64,000 nt of DNA from JANQGH01 sp039177555 (GCA_039177555.1 JBCDFV010000012.1:1-64000), one strand, 5' to 3'; numbered from the stretch's first letter, positions 44,846 to 54,264 are shown. Notes: generated by a model not told the origin, from the letters alone. A program made the numbers and translations.

Positions 44846-46534
44846 GTGACGAATTGCGTGATCGATCGGATGGGGCAGCGAACGGTCGAACCGTCGGCGG
44901 TAAGGAAGCCGCGACTGTATCGACACCTCGGCGTCGCGCTGCTGCTGGCCACGGTGTCCGGCGTGGCGACCGCACAAACACCATTGGCGCCGCCCCAGCC
45001 AGTCACGCCGATCGAGCACCTCGTCATCCTCTATCTGGAGAACACGTCGTTCGACAGCTATTTCGGCGTCTATCCCGTGGCGCTGAACCCGCCGGACGCG
45101 CCGGTGTTCGAGGCACGGCCCGACACGCCGTCGGTCAACGGGCTGACCGACGCGCTGCTCAACCACAATCCGAACGAGTCGAACCCGTTCCGGATCGGGC
45201 GGTTGGACAGCTACACCTGCGACCAAAACCATGAATACACGGCCGAACAGCGGGCCAGGAATGGCGGCCTGATGGACCGTTACGTTCAATACGGCGCGCG
45301 AGGACCCGGCGGGCCCGGCCAGTTCTGTCACCAAAACCAGCAGGGCAACTACGACACCGACCTCGGTTACTTCGACGGCAACACCGTGACGGCGCTGTGG
45401 AACTACGCCCAGCATTTCGCCATGAGCGACAATTTCTTCGCCACCATGTCCGGCGAGTCGACCCGTGGCGCGCTGAACCTGATCGCCGGCGACGTCTTCG
45501 GAGCGCTTTGTCAGCCGGTGAACCCCCACGGCAACATCGTCTATGTCGACGACAATGGCACGGTGCCTGCCTGCGACGGCCCGGCGGACTCGACCGCGAT
45601 CGACGCGCCCACGAATGGGACGCTGGGTACGCTTGTCGACGATGCCGACCCCTATTGGGACGTCTGTTCGGAGCATAACGACACGGTCGCGATGAGCGGC
45701 CGCAATATCGGCGATCTGTTGACCGAGGCCGGCGTTACCTGGGGCTGGTTTCAGGGCGGCTTCACCCTGTCGGGCGACGGCACTTGCGCCAGCAGCCATC
45801 CGCGCATTGCCTACAATCTGGCGATCGGTGCGGGCCCGAACAGCGACCAGCAGCAGCTCATCGACTATGTGCCGCACCACAACCCGTTTCAGTATTTCCA
45901 ATCGACCGCCAACCCGGCCCACCTGCCGCCGACCTCGGTCGCCATGATCGGTCGCACGGACCAGGCCAACCACATTTATGATCTCAGCTGGTTCTGGCGC
46001 GCGGCCGAGGCCGGCAATCTGCCGTCCGTGTCTTTCCTGAAACCGCCGCAGTACCAGAACGGCCATCCCGGCATCTCCAACCCGCTGGACGAGCAGGTGT
46101 TCGTCGTCGAGATGTTGAACCGGCTGCAGCGCCTGCCGGAATGGTCGAGGACGGCGGTGCTGATCGCCTGGGATGATTCCGACGGCTGGTACGATCACGT
46201 CATGCCGCCGATCGTGAATCACTCGGCGACCGAACTCGACTTTTGGTGCGGCTCGACATCCGATGGCCCCGGCGCCCGCTGTGCCTACGGCCCGCGCCTG
46301 CCGTTCCTGGTGGTGTCGCCCTGGGCCCGGGAGAACTACGTCGGCAGCAGCCTGTTGGACCAGACCTCTATCCTGCGCTTCATCCAGGACAATTGGCTGG
46401 ATGGCGCGCGCATCAGCGACACCAGCTTCGACAATATCGCCGGCTCGATCGAGGATCTGTTCGACTTCTCCGAGCCGGTGCCGGGGCAGTTGTTTCTCGA
46501 CCCGTTGAGTGGAGAAATCGTTCAAGTGCGGTGA
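44846..46534 (+). CDS. Secreted phosphoesterase (phospholipase C/acid phosphatase family)
   Basis: A 562-residue exported phosphoesterase of the bacterial phospholipase C/AcpA family. A signal peptide ends at about 'VATAQ' (residue 45, with a long basic n-region). The family start 'IEHLVILYLENTSFDSYFGV' carries the metal-binding Glu-Asn. 'MSGESTRGALN', 'SFLKPPQYQNGHPG' and 'LIAWDDSDGWYDHV' hold further metal ligands. GTG at 44846 is chosen because AAGGAGAGG is ideally spaced; earlier starts have no ribosome site. It probably releases phosphate from phosphoesters in the periplasm. No pho-type box was identified upstream. Confidence 0.88.
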   Translation: MTNCVIDRMGQRTVEPSAVRKPRLYRHLGVALLLATVSGVATAQTPLAPPQPVTPIEHLVILYLENTSFDSYFGVYPVALNPPDAPVFEARPDTPSVNGLTDALLNHNPNESNPFRIGRLDSYTCDQNHEYTAEQRARNGGLMDRYVQYGARGPGGPGQFCHQNQQGNYDTDLGYFDGNTVTALWNYAQHFAMSDNFFATMSGESTRGALNLIAGDVFGALCQPVNPHGNIVYVDDNGTVPACDGPADSTAIDAPTNGTLGTLVDDADPYWDVCSEHNDTVAMSGRNIGDLLTEAGVTWGWFQGGFTLSGDGTCASSHPRIAYNLAIGAGPNSDQQQLIDYVPHHNPFQYFQSTANPAHLPPTSVAMIGRTDQANHIYDLSWFWRAAEAGNLPSVSFLKPPQYQNGHPGISNPLDEQVFVVEMLNRLQRLPEWSRTAVLIAWDDSDGWYDHVMPPIVNHSATELDFWCGSTSDGPGARCAYGPRLPFLVVSPWARENYVGSSLLDQTSILRFIQDNWLDGARISDTSFDNIAGSIEDLFDFSEPVPGQLFLDPLSGEIVQVR

Positions 46535-46609
46535 CAGAGAATCGATCGAACGCATGAACCATCCCCAAGGCGGAACGGTACGCGCACTGCCGTGACATGA
46601 GGCTCGGTC

Positions 46610-47389
46610 TCAGACGGCCCTGCTTTCCCGGAACCGACGACGGAAGTAGAAGGCGGCGGCCGCGCAGATGCCGACATACAGCAACAGCCCAATGGCTTGA
46701 TGGATCGCGAAGGTGCTGACGTCCGGCTCGAGCACGCGCAGGATGATGAAGCGGATCAGGATGATCCATAGCAGAATCATCTTCGCCATGTGCACCAGCC
46801 ACCATGGGAAGCGTGCCGGATTGGGTGGATAGAAGAAGGTGTAGAAGTCAAACAGCGTGAAGGCGATCAGCAGGATGGCCGCCTGAATGTATACCAGGGA
46901 CAGCGGGTTGCCATTGCCCAGCGTGACGATGCTGGTGACGATATAGGTGATAGCGACCAGCAGTCCGGCCGTCGCCAGGCCCCAGTCGATCCAGTTTGAG
47001 GTCACCTGATCCTTGCCGGGTGGCGGCAATCGATACCAGACCCGGAGCCCCGAAAAGCAATAATAGGCAAACACGATCGAAAGCAGGCCGAGATAGAGCC
47101 TTTCATAGGCTCCGTTGGGAAACACCGACGCCTGGACCACGAGTTCGTCGACCTGCCTGTCGATCAACAGGAGAAATGATGTCGCCACGATGACGACGAC
47201 ATCTATTTGCAGCGCGTATCCGGCAACACGGTGAAGTCGCGTGCCTTTGCGGGCGAAGATGGCAAGCGGACAGAGCACGATGCCGGCCAGGAGCGCCGCC
47301 GAGGCGTGAATGGGCACCGCGATGGCCAGATAGCGTGTCGGAAAGCTGTCGGGCGCCAAGTGAAGCATCCCAAGTAGCGTATCCCACAT
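46610..47389 (-). CDS. Multi-spanning membrane protein, function unknown
   Basis: A 259-residue protein with about seven hydrophobic helices. The segment 'KGTRLHRVAGY' after the second helix resembles DUF2306-type membrane proteins, where a histidine between helices may bind haem. A second histidine-containing stretch 'WWLVHMAKMILLW' lies near residue 190. No role can be assigned. It is convergent with the phosphoesterase gene. Confidence 0.7.
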   Translation of the reverse strand: MWDTLLGMLHLAPDSFPTRYLAIAVPIHASAALLAGIVLCPLAIFARKGTRLHRVAGYALQIDVVVIVATSFLLLIDRQVDELVVQASVFPNGAYERLYLGLLSIVFAYYCFSGLRVWYRLPPPGKDQVTSNWIDWGLATAGLLVAITYIVTSIVTLGNGNPLSLVYIQAAILLIAFTLFDFYTFFYPPNPARFPWWLVHMAKMILLWIILIRFIILRVLEPDVSTFAIHQAIGLLLYVGICAAAAFYFRRRFRESRAV

Positions 47390-47475
47390 CGGCCAGTCAC
47401 TCTTTCTCTCGGATTAACGTTGACGGTGCGCCGCGCACACTGGTGGTTGATCACCGACAGTCCATGCTGCCCGGG

Positions 47476-47922
47476 TCAGCCTTCTTGGCGCACCAGATGC
47501 TGAATGCAGATGGCGGCGGCCAGGCCCGACTCGGCGTAGACATCCTCCATTCTGTTCTCCTCAAGCAGGCGCATGAAATGCTGGCCCAGATCGTCATGTT
47601 CGACGAAATGCACGGTGACATTGTCGCCCCGGATGACGCCGACGACGATTTCCGTTGCCTCGGTTACCAGTTCGCCACCGGCATCCATCACCGCCTCGCC
47701 CTCATGCGCCCAGGATCTGGTGCCGCGCAGAAAGCGACCGTCCTGCTCGGTGATGTGGAGTTCGACAACCAGGTCATCGGTTTCCGCGAACGGGTGGTGG
47801 CATTCGGTGTTCAGCGAAACCCACAGGCCCCGCAGATCGGGGATGTCGCTGTCGTCGGCATGGGCGATGCCGAAACCTCCCAGGGTGAATAACAGGGCTG
47901 AGGTGATGCATGCGCGTTTCAT
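47476..47922 (-). CDS. Hypothetical secreted protein
   Basis: A 148-residue exported protein with a signal peptide ending at 'GIAHA-D' (about residue 22). The mature part begins 'IPDLRGLWVSLNTECHHPF', a lipocalin-like opening (G-x-W), and continues with beta-rich sequence, so a small beta-barrel is possible. ATG at 47922 is supported by AGGGGAG; an upstream start adds a tail unlike a signal peptide. Function unknown. Confidence 0.65.
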   Translation of the reverse strand: MKRACITSALLFTLGGFGIAHADDSDIPDLRGLWVSLNTECHHPFAETDDLVVELHITEQDGRFLRGTRSWAHEGEAVMDAGGELVTEATEIVVGVIRGDNVTVHFVEHDDLGQHFMRLLEENRMEDVYAESGLAAAICIQHLVRQEG

Positions 47923-48114
47923 TGACTTGTCTCCCCTGCTTGAAAACGGCCGAGGCAGCGTCGGCTTCAAGCGCGGCGGCAGTCAACCGCAAAACGCAGC
48001 CGAAGCCGACGCTGCAAGGCGATTCCGGTTCTCACCTGACCAGCGCTTTCGTCGCGCTCTACCAGCGGCACTAGCGCATTGCCGGTGCCGCTGGGGCCTG
48101 ATACCACGACAGGC

Positions 48115-49359
48115 ATGAAGATCTGCATCGTTCACCAGAACTTTCCCGGCCAATACAAGCATCTGGCGCCCGCCCTGGCGGAACGGATGGGCAACGAGGT
48201 GGTGGCGATCGGCGAGCAAGACAATCTGGGTCGTTTGCGGCACCCAAATGTGCGTGAGGTCGGCTACCCGACACCGCGCGGGGCCTCGCCCGGCACCCAT
48301 CCTTACGTGCGCAATTTGGAAGGCGCGGTGCGGCGGGGGCAGGCCACCGCCCGTGTGGCCCAAGGCTTGAGCCGCGACGGCTTCGTACCCGACATTGTTT
48401 GTTGTCACCCGGCCTGGGGCGACGGGCTGTTCCTGCGCGATGTCTGGCCCGATGCAAAACTGCTCTACTTCCACGAATACTACTATCATGGGGCAGGCCA
48501 TGACGTGAATTTCGACCCGGAATTCCCGTCCAGCTTCGACGATGTCTGCCGCACAAGGATCAAGAACGCCAACCTGCTGCTGGCGATGCAGGTCGCCGAT
48601 TGGGGCATCACGCCGACGCAATGGCAGCACCAAGCGCTGCCGGTCGACATCCGCCCGCGCACCTCGGTGATCTTCGACGGTATCGACACGGACCATGTAC
48701 GGCCCAATCCGGATGCAAAGCTCCGTTTCGGCAGTGGTTTGGAACTGACCCGCGATGACGAGGTGATCACCTACGTCGCCCGCAATCTGGAGCCCTATCG
48801 AGGGTTCCACATCTTCATGCGGGCCTTGCCGGAGATCCTGCGCCGCCGGCCCAAGGCCCATGTCGTCGTAGTCGGCGGCGAGGATGTCAGCTATGGCCGA
48901 GCCCCGCCGGGTGGAGCCAAGTCGTACAAGGAACTCTACTTGAAAGAGGTGGGAGACCGCCTCGATCTCGACCGTGTGCGCTTTGTCGGCAAGGTGCCCT
49001 ATGGAAGGTTCCTGGAGGTGTTACAGGTCTCGTCCGCGCACCTCTATCTGACCTATCCCTGGGTGCTGTCCTGGTCGATGCTGGAGGCGATGAGCGCCGG
49101 CTGCGCCATCGTCGCCTCCCGCACTCCGCCGGTTGAGGAGATGATCACTGATGGCGAGACCGGGCTGCTGGTCGACTTCTTCGATCCCTCGGCGCTGGCG
49201 GCAACGGTCGACCGGGCGTTGGACGATGCCGAGCTTCGCGCGCGCCTGGGCGCGGCGGCAAGGCGGCTCGTCGTCGAGCGCTACGACCTGAAGACACGGT
49301 GCCTGCCGGCGCAGATCAAGCTGGTCGACGACGTCGCCGCGAACGGCATGCCGCGCTGA
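48115..49359 (+). CDS. Glycosyltransferase family 4 protein
   Basis: A 414-residue GT-B fold glycosyltransferase. The N-terminal domain opens 'MKICIVHQNFPGQYKHLAPA'. The C-terminal domain has 'VGKVPYGRFLEVLQVSSAHLYLTYPW' (two halves of the GT4 pattern) and the donor-binding 'GCAIVASRTPPVEEMITDGE' with the final Glu of the EX7E motif. It is cytoplasmic and transfers a sugar from a nucleotide donor; the acceptor is unknown. It stands alone, so a role in an envelope polymer is only a guess. The start is ATG at 48115, because the domain starts at that Met. Confidence 0.88.
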   Translation: MKICIVHQNFPGQYKHLAPALAERMGNEVVAIGEQDNLGRLRHPNVREVGYPTPRGASPGTHPYVRNLEGAVRRGQATARVAQGLSRDGFVPDIVCCHPAWGDGLFLRDVWPDAKLLYFHEYYYHGAGHDVNFDPEFPSSFDDVCRTRIKNANLLLAMQVADWGITPTQWQHQALPVDIRPRTSVIFDGIDTDHVRPNPDAKLRFGSGLELTRDDEVITYVARNLEPYRGFHIFMRALPEILRRRPKAHVVVVGGEDVSYGRAPPGGAKSYKELYLKEVGDRLDLDRVRFVGKVPYGRFLEVLQVSSAHLYLTYPWVLSWSMLEAMSAGCAIVASRTPPVEEMITDGETGLLVDFFDPSALAATVDRALDDAELRARLGAAARRLVVERYDLKTRCLPAQIKLVDDVAANGMPR

Positions 49360-49371
49360 CGGCGGGGCACG

Positions 49372-50988
49372 TCACGCCCGACCCACCCCGCCGAACGCGA
49401 CGCCGGTCAGGTCGGCCATCTCGCGCTTCCAGGTGGTCAGGTCGTCCATGGTGAATTTGGACAGATGATCATGCCCGCAGGCGCGAGCCATGACGGACAT
49501 CAGACCGACCGCGGCTTCGAAGAAGTTTTGAAGCTGCTTGGCCGACTCTTCGACAACCAGCCGGCTGACCAGATGCGGCTTCTGGGTCGCGATGCCGACC
49601 GGGCAGTTGTTGGTGTGGCAGGCGCGCATGGCGATGCAGCCGATCGCTTGCATCGCCGCGTTGGAGACGGCGACGGCGTCCGCACCCATGGCCAGCGCCT
49701 TCACGAAGTCGGCGGGCTTGCGCAGGCCGCCGGTGATGACCAGTGTGACATCGCCACGGCCGGCCTGGTCGAGATGGCGCCGCGCCCGCGCCAGGGCCGG
49801 GATCGTCGGCACCGAGATGTTGTCACGAAACAGGATCGGCGCGGCACCGGTGCCGCCGCCGCGACCGTCAAGAATGATGTAGTCGACACCAACCTCCAGC
49901 GCGGCATCGATGTCCTTTTCGATGTGCTGGGCCGACAGTTTGTAGCCGATGGGAATGCCGCCGGTCCGGTCGCGGACGGCATCGGCGAAGTCGCGGACGT
50001 GGCTGACTTCCGTCCAGTCGGGAAAGCGCGGGGGCGAAATCGCATCCTCGCCGTCTTTAAGGCCGCGCACCTCGGCGATCTTGCCCGTCACCTTCGGGCC
50101 GGGCAGATGGCCGCCTGTGCCGGTCTTCGCCCCTTGGCCACCCTTGAAATGGAAGGCCTGCACCCGGTCCAGCTTCTCCCAGGCGAAGCCGAACCGCGCC
50201 GAGGCCAGCTCGTAGAAATATCGGTCGCAGGCCTCTTGTTCTTCCGGCAGCATGCCGCCCTCGCCGGAACAGATGCCGGTGCCGGCGAGATCCGCCCCGC
50301 GTGCCAGGGCCACCTTGGCCGGCTCTGACAAGGCGCCGAAGCTCATGTCCGACACCATGAGGGGGATGTCGAGGGTCAACGGCTTTTGCGCATTGGGCCC
50401 AATCACAACTTCGGTGCCGACCGGATCCTCGTCCAAGAGCGGCACGCGATGGAGTTGGGCGGTCAGGATCTGAATGTCGTCCCAGGTCGGCAGGTCCGAC
50501 CGCGGCACACCCATGGCGTCGACCGCGCCGTGATGGCCGGTCTTGCTAAGGCCGTCGCGGGCGTATTGCTGGATCAGCCCGTTATGGGGCTCTTCCTCCG
50601 TGCCGTGGCTGGTGTCTGCATAAAGGCCGAGATAGGCCGAGCGGTCGAACGGCTGAGGATGGGTTACCGCCCAGGCACTGATCTCGTCCTCGTCGACCAG
50701 AACGGCTGCATCTTCAACCCAAGAGGTGAATTTCTGCAGCGCCTCTTCGTTGGCATATTCCGAAACGCCGGTGTCGAGCCGGTAATCCCAATTGTGGACA
50801 CCGCAGATCAAATTGTCGCCGCGCACATGCCCATCGGCCATCAAGGCACCGCGATGCAGGCAGCGGCCATAAAAGACCGAGATCTCGTCATCGTAGCGGA
50901 CGACGACAAGATCGACCTCGCCGACCAGGGCATAGGCGGGTTGGCGGTCGGCGAGTTCGTCGAACGCGGCGATTTGGACTTTTTTCAT
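49372..50988 (-). CDS. Rieske-glutamate synthase-like fusion (FMN-dependent GltB2 family)
   Basis: A 538-residue fusion. Residues 1-110 are a Rieske [2Fe-2S] domain with Cys43/His45 and Cys62/His65. The rest is the FMN- and [3Fe-4S]-binding synthase domain of glutamate synthase: 'LMVSDMSFGALSEPAKVALA', 'DYIILDGRGGGTGAAP' and the cluster motif 'MRACHTNNCPVG'. The amidotransferase domain of true GltB is absent. Stand-alone synthase-domain proteins serve as C-N or methylamine-type amide enzymes in some pathways. The Rieske domain would pass electrons to FMN within one chain. The exact reaction is unknown. Confidence 0.88.
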   Translation of the reverse strand: MKKVQIAAFDELADRQPAYALVGEVDLVVVRYDDEISVFYGRCLHRGALMADGHVRGDNLICGVHNWDYRLDTGVSEYANEEALQKFTSWVEDAAVLVDEDEISAWAVTHPQPFDRSAYLGLYADTSHGTEEEPHNGLIQQYARDGLSKTGHHGAVDAMGVPRSDLPTWDDIQILTAQLHRVPLLDEDPVGTEVVIGPNAQKPLTLDIPLMVSDMSFGALSEPAKVALARGADLAGTGICSGEGGMLPEEQEACDRYFYELASARFGFAWEKLDRVQAFHFKGGQGAKTGTGGHLPGPKVTGKIAEVRGLKDGEDAISPPRFPDWTEVSHVRDFADAVRDRTGGIPIGYKLSAQHIEKDIDAALEVGVDYIILDGRGGGTGAAPILFRDNISVPTIPALARARRHLDQAGRGDVTLVITGGLRKPADFVKALAMGADAVAVSNAAMQAIGCIAMRACHTNNCPVGIATQKPHLVSRLVVEESAKQLQNFFEAAVGLMSVMARACGHDHLSKFTMDDLTTWKREMADLTGVAFGGVGRA

Positions 50989-51282
50989 GTCGGGCCTCGG
51001 TTGGGGGCAGGCACGGTTAACACGTTTGGATTGGCGCTATCCTAAAGGCTGGAGATCGCCGTTCCAGGCTTTTGAGGGCAATCATGTCGGCGACCGTTTC
51101 GGGGGTCGGGGAGGCGGCAGACTATCCGACGCTTCGGCGGCGTGCGCGACAAACAACGCCATCAAGACATGTTGAAGGCGGGTGCGCGCGGATTGCGGCA
51201 TGATCGCGTCGGTCGTCCCGACCACTGTTTGCGGTTGACGTGTTGAGTTGATCTTACTGCCGGCTGTGTCAGACTGAGGCTA

Positions 51283-51660
51283 ATGGGCAACGCTCTGATC
51301 ACGATTATCCAGGTCTATGGCGCCTTGGGCGGGCTGGTCGCCATTGCCTTCCTGTTTTGGGGTGTTGACCGGATCGCACCCGACGCGCGTGGCGCCTACG
51401 TCTTTCGGCCGCTGCTGATCCCGGGCGTGGTGCTGCTGTGGCCGCTCGTTCTGTGGCGCTGGCAAGTGTTGGAGCGCGAACGTGACGTCGCCCAGCGCCG
51501 CCACAAACCGCCCCGCCGGTCGCAGGACGTCTTCGCTGCGGTCCTGGCGCTCGCCATCCCAATTATTCTGGCGGTGGCCCTGCTGATCCGTCAGCAGGGG
51601 CCATTCGAATGGCCGGCGCAGGAGATTGAGCAAGCCTCGACCGAGGGGGCCGGCCAGTGA
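51283..51660 (+). CDS. Hypothetical membrane protein
   Basis: A 125-residue protein with three predicted helices ('YGALGGLVAIAFLFWGVDRI', 'LLIPGVVLLWPLVLWRW', 'AAVLALAIPIILAVALLI') and a basic loop. It overlaps the start of the next gene (GTGA), so it belongs to a four-gene membrane redox operon. It could anchor or help assemble the ferric-reductase-like protein. No family is recognised. Confidence 0.7.
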   Translation: MGNALITIIQVYGALGGLVAIAFLFWGVDRIAPDARGAYVFRPLLIPGVVLLWPLVLWRWQVLERERDVAQRRHKPPRRSQDVFAAVLALAIPIILAVALLIRQQGPFEWPAQEIEQASTEGAGQ

Positions 51661-52706
51661 GCGTCAAATACATCCCCGTTCAGTGGAACTTCAACAAGTA
51701 CTTCTACGACCTTGTCCTGCTGATCTGCGTCGCGGTTTACATACTCGTCTTCATCCGGATCGGGACGCCCGATGCCGGCGTGACCCGCCCGATCGATGGC
51801 GCCATCATCCGCATGCGTGCGTTCGGCACCTGCGCCTTTCTGATGCTGACGGTGATCTTGTGCATCGGCCCGTTGGCGAGGCTGGATCGACGCTTCCTGC
51901 CGCTGCTCTACAACCGCCGGCATTTCGGCATTCTTACGTTTCTGGTCGCGCTGACGCACGTCGTTTACGTGCTGAACTGGTACTATGCGTTCAGCGATAT
52001 CTCGCCGATCGTCGGCTTGCTGACCACCAGCGAGACCTCGGGCCAGCTCTTGGGCTTTCCTTTCGAATGGTTCGGCATGCTGGCGCTGGTGATCCTCGCG
52101 ATCCTGGCCTTCACCAGCCACGATTTCTGGCTCGCCTTTCTGTCTGCGCCGGTCTGGAAACGGCTGCACCTGCTGATCTATGTCGCCTATGCCGCCGCCG
52201 TCGCCCATTTCGCGCTGGGCTATCTGCAGGACGCGACCAACCCCTTCTTCATGATCGTCGCTGGCGGCGGGGCCATAATGGTGTCGGTTCTGCATCTCGC
52301 CGCCGGGCTTAAGGCCCCGACCGACGGCGCGCAGGACCGCAAAGGCGAGTGGATCGAGGTTGGCGATCCGACGGTCATTCCGGACGGCCGGGCGATCATC
52401 GTTCGGATCCAGGGCAACGAACGGGCGGCTATTTTTCGCGACGGCGATGCCCTGTCGGCCGTGTCCAACGCGTGTGCCCATCAGAACGGCCCGCTCGGCG
52501 AGGGGCGCATCATCGACGGCTGCATCACTTGTCCCTGGCACGGGTTCCAATACCGGCCGGAGGATGGCTGTGCGCCGGCGCCGTTTACCGAAAAGATCCC
52601 GACCTACGATCTGAGGCTCGAAGGCGACACGCTTTTGATCGCGGCCAAGGCCCATCCGCCTGGAACGAAGGTCGATCCCTTGACTGTCCCGGAGCGTGAA
52701 ACATGA
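51657..52706 (+). CDS. Ferric-reductase-like transmembrane domain fused to a Rieske domain
   Basis: A 349-residue fusion. Residues 15-215 hold six helices of the ferric reductase-like transmembrane family, with candidate haem ligands His101, His155, His171 and His184. Residues 230-335 are a soluble Rieske ferredoxin domain with Cys273/His275 and Cys292/His295 ('CAHQNGPLGEGRIIDGCITC', then PWH). Electrons could run between the Rieske cluster and membrane haems. The usual FAD/NADPH module of ferric reductases is absent. The GTG start at 51657 overlaps the preceding gene and the stop overlaps the next (ATGA). The physiological partner is unknown. Confidence 0.85.
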   Translation: MSVKYIPVQWNFNKYFYDLVLLICVAVYILVFIRIGTPDAGVTRPIDGAIIRMRAFGTCAFLMLTVILCIGPLARLDRRFLPLLYNRRHFGILTFLVALTHVVYVLNWYYAFSDISPIVGLLTTSETSGQLLGFPFEWFGMLALVILAILAFTSHDFWLAFLSAPVWKRLHLLIYVAYAAAVAHFALGYLQDATNPFFMIVAGGGAIMVSVLHLAAGLKAPTDGAQDRKGEWIEVGDPTVIPDGRAIIVRIQGNERAAIFRDGDALSAVSNACAHQNGPLGEGRIIDGCITCPWHGFQYRPEDGCAPAPFTEKIPTYDLRLEGDTLLIAAKAHPPGTKVDPLTVPERET

Positions 52707-53464
52707 GCAGGAAGCGCGACGACAGCTTTTTCATCGGCTGGGCCGCGCCGCCGAGCCCCTTGCGCTGGTTCATGGTCGCGGTCGCCGGTTTCTTGATCGT
52801 GCTGTTCGCCTGTTCGGCGTACGTGATCGCCGCGACCCAGGCCGATCCGGGCGGTGGATCGTTCCGCTTTGACTGGGGGCGCCAGAACGTGGTCGGGGTT
52901 CTTTCCCTCGATCCCTATCCCGTCATCCATGTGACCGAAAGCGAACGGTTCCCGGCCGGCCACGCCCTGCTGCTTTCCGGCAACGGCAAGCGCGGCGTGC
53001 AGGAGCGGGCGGCACCGCTGGACGGCCAGTTGGTCCAGGCCTCCGGCGTGATCATCAATCGTGGTGACATCGACATGCTGCAGGTCCGCAACGGCGATGC
53101 AGGCTTGAGCGCGGCGGAGGGCGATGCCGCCACCCCGGTTGAGAGCGAGGATCTGGGCCGCTGGCGCATCGCCGGGGAGATCTGCGACGGCAAATGCTAC
53201 ACCGGCGCGATGCGTCCGGGCCAGGGCTTGGCCCATCGGGCCTGTGCCAATTTCTGCATCATCGGTGGCGTGCCGCCGATCTTCGTCAGCACCGTGCCCG
53301 TGGAGGGTGAGGAGTTCCTGCTGCTGGCCGGTCCTGACGGTGGCCCCATACCGGACGAACTGATGGCCCAGGCCGCGATCCTGCTGGAAATCGAAGGCCA
53401 GGTCGAACGGCTGGGCGACCTGCTCGTGTTCCAGGTCGACCCCGACACGATTTCCGTGTTCTAG
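52703..53464 (+). CDS. Hypothetical membrane-anchored protein with cysteine pairs
   Basis: A 253-residue protein with one N-terminal helix ('FMVAVAGFLIVLFACSAYVI') and a soluble, probably periplasmic, domain. The striking segment is 161-193: Cys161, Cys165, His178, Cys181 and Cys185 in C-x3-C...H-R-A-C-x3-C followed by I-x-G-G-x-P-P. These could bind a metal cluster or make redox disulfides. It is translationally coupled to the ferric-reductase/Rieske gene, so it is a likely electron partner. I do not recognise a family name. Confidence 0.75.
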   Translation: MSRKRDDSFFIGWAAPPSPLRWFMVAVAGFLIVLFACSAYVIAATQADPGGGSFRFDWGRQNVVGVLSLDPYPVIHVTESERFPAGHALLLSGNGKRGVQERAAPLDGQLVQASGVIINRGDIDMLQVRNGDAGLSAAEGDAATPVESEDLGRWRIAGEICDGKCYTGAMRPGQGLAHRACANFCIIGGVPPIFVSTVPVEGEEFLLLAGPDGGPIPDELMAQAAILLEIEGQVERLGDLLVFQVDPDTISVF

Positions 53465-53466
53465 CC

Positions 53467-53694
53467 ATGAAGCCCGTCCACATCTTCGGCTTGGTGCTTT
53501 TTGCCGTGCTGTGCGTGCTGGTGTGGCTCGCCTACGACCAGGTGACCGTACTGCGCGGCACCATGTATTGGGAGTTCCGATATCTGATCCTGGGGGTAGT
53601 GGTTTTCCTGGTGCTGTCGCTCGTGCAGTGGATCTGGGGTAAGGTTGCAGACAGAAAGGCATCGACCGAAACGCTTGAACCAGGCGACGCCTGA
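53467..53694 (+). CDS. Small two-helix membrane protein
   Basis: A 75-residue protein with two helices ('IFGLVLFAVLCVLVWLAY' and 'YLILGVVVFLVLSLVQWIW') joined by a short loop. It follows the cysteine-pair protein by 2 bp and ends the operon. Such subunits commonly stabilise membrane redox complexes. No family is recognised. Confidence 0.6.
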   Translation: MKPVHIFGLVLFAVLCVLVWLAYDQVTVLRGTMYWEFRYLILGVVVFLVLSLVQWIWGKVADRKASTETLEPGDA

Positions 53695-53763
53695 ACCCCA
53701 ACCGCATCGGAAGCCCGTGCCATCGACGGCTTTCGTGACTGATCATCTGAGAAAAGAACAACC

Positions 53764-54225
53764 GTGCTGAAATCGATCCATCCGCTGCTGACTGCCGACC
53801 TGCTTCATGTCCTGCGTGCCATGGGGCACGGGGACGAGCTTGTGGTCGTCGACTCGAACTTCCCGGTCACCTCCGTTGCGGCGACGACCGTGCGCCGGCG
53901 TCCGGTCCAGCTTGCCGGCGCCACTGTGGTCGAGGCGTGCGCGGCCATCCTGTCGGTCCTGCCCGTCGACACATTTGTCGATCAAGCGGCCTGGCGCATG
54001 GAGGTGGTTGGCGATCCTGCCGCCTGGCCCGAGGTTCAGCGCGAGGTTCAGGAGGTTCTGGACGCCGCCGAAGGCCGTGCCAGGCCGCTCGCGTCCCTGG
54101 AGCGCATGGCGTTCTACGAACAGGCCAAACGCGCCTTCGCCGTGGTCGGCACGTCGGAGGAACGTTCCTATGGCTGCTTCATCTTCAAAAAGGGTATTGT
54201 TCTCCCAGACGGCAGCACCGCCTGA
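53764..54225 (+). CDS. fucU: RbsD/FucU family mutarotase, FucU type
   Basis: A 153-residue mutarotase-like protein. The motif 'MGHGDELVVVDSNFP' (His22, Asp24) is the FucU form, since RbsD has G-H-T-D. The C-terminal 'ERMAFYEQAKRAFAVV' and 'YGCFIFKKG' also match E. coli FucU. It interconverts anomers of fucose or ribose-type sugars. The start is GTG at 53764. It lies 39 bp before mtnA, with no fucose genes nearby, so it may act on a 5-deoxy or methylthio pentose; this is inference. Confidence 0.85.
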   Translation: MLKSIHPLLTADLLHVLRAMGHGDELVVVDSNFPVTSVAATTVRRRPVQLAGATVVEACAAILSVLPVDTFVDQAAWRMEVVGDPAAWPEVQREVQEVLDAAEGRARPLASLERMAFYEQAKRAFAVVGTSEERSYGCFIFKKGIVLPDGSTA

Positions 54226-54264
54226 TCTCGGCGGTGCGTTGCGCACCGAAAGGAGGGCAAGACC

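Noticed and set aside
44651..46555. A 634-residue minus-strand frame
   Set aside because: It is antisense to the secreted phosphoesterase and shows no motif.
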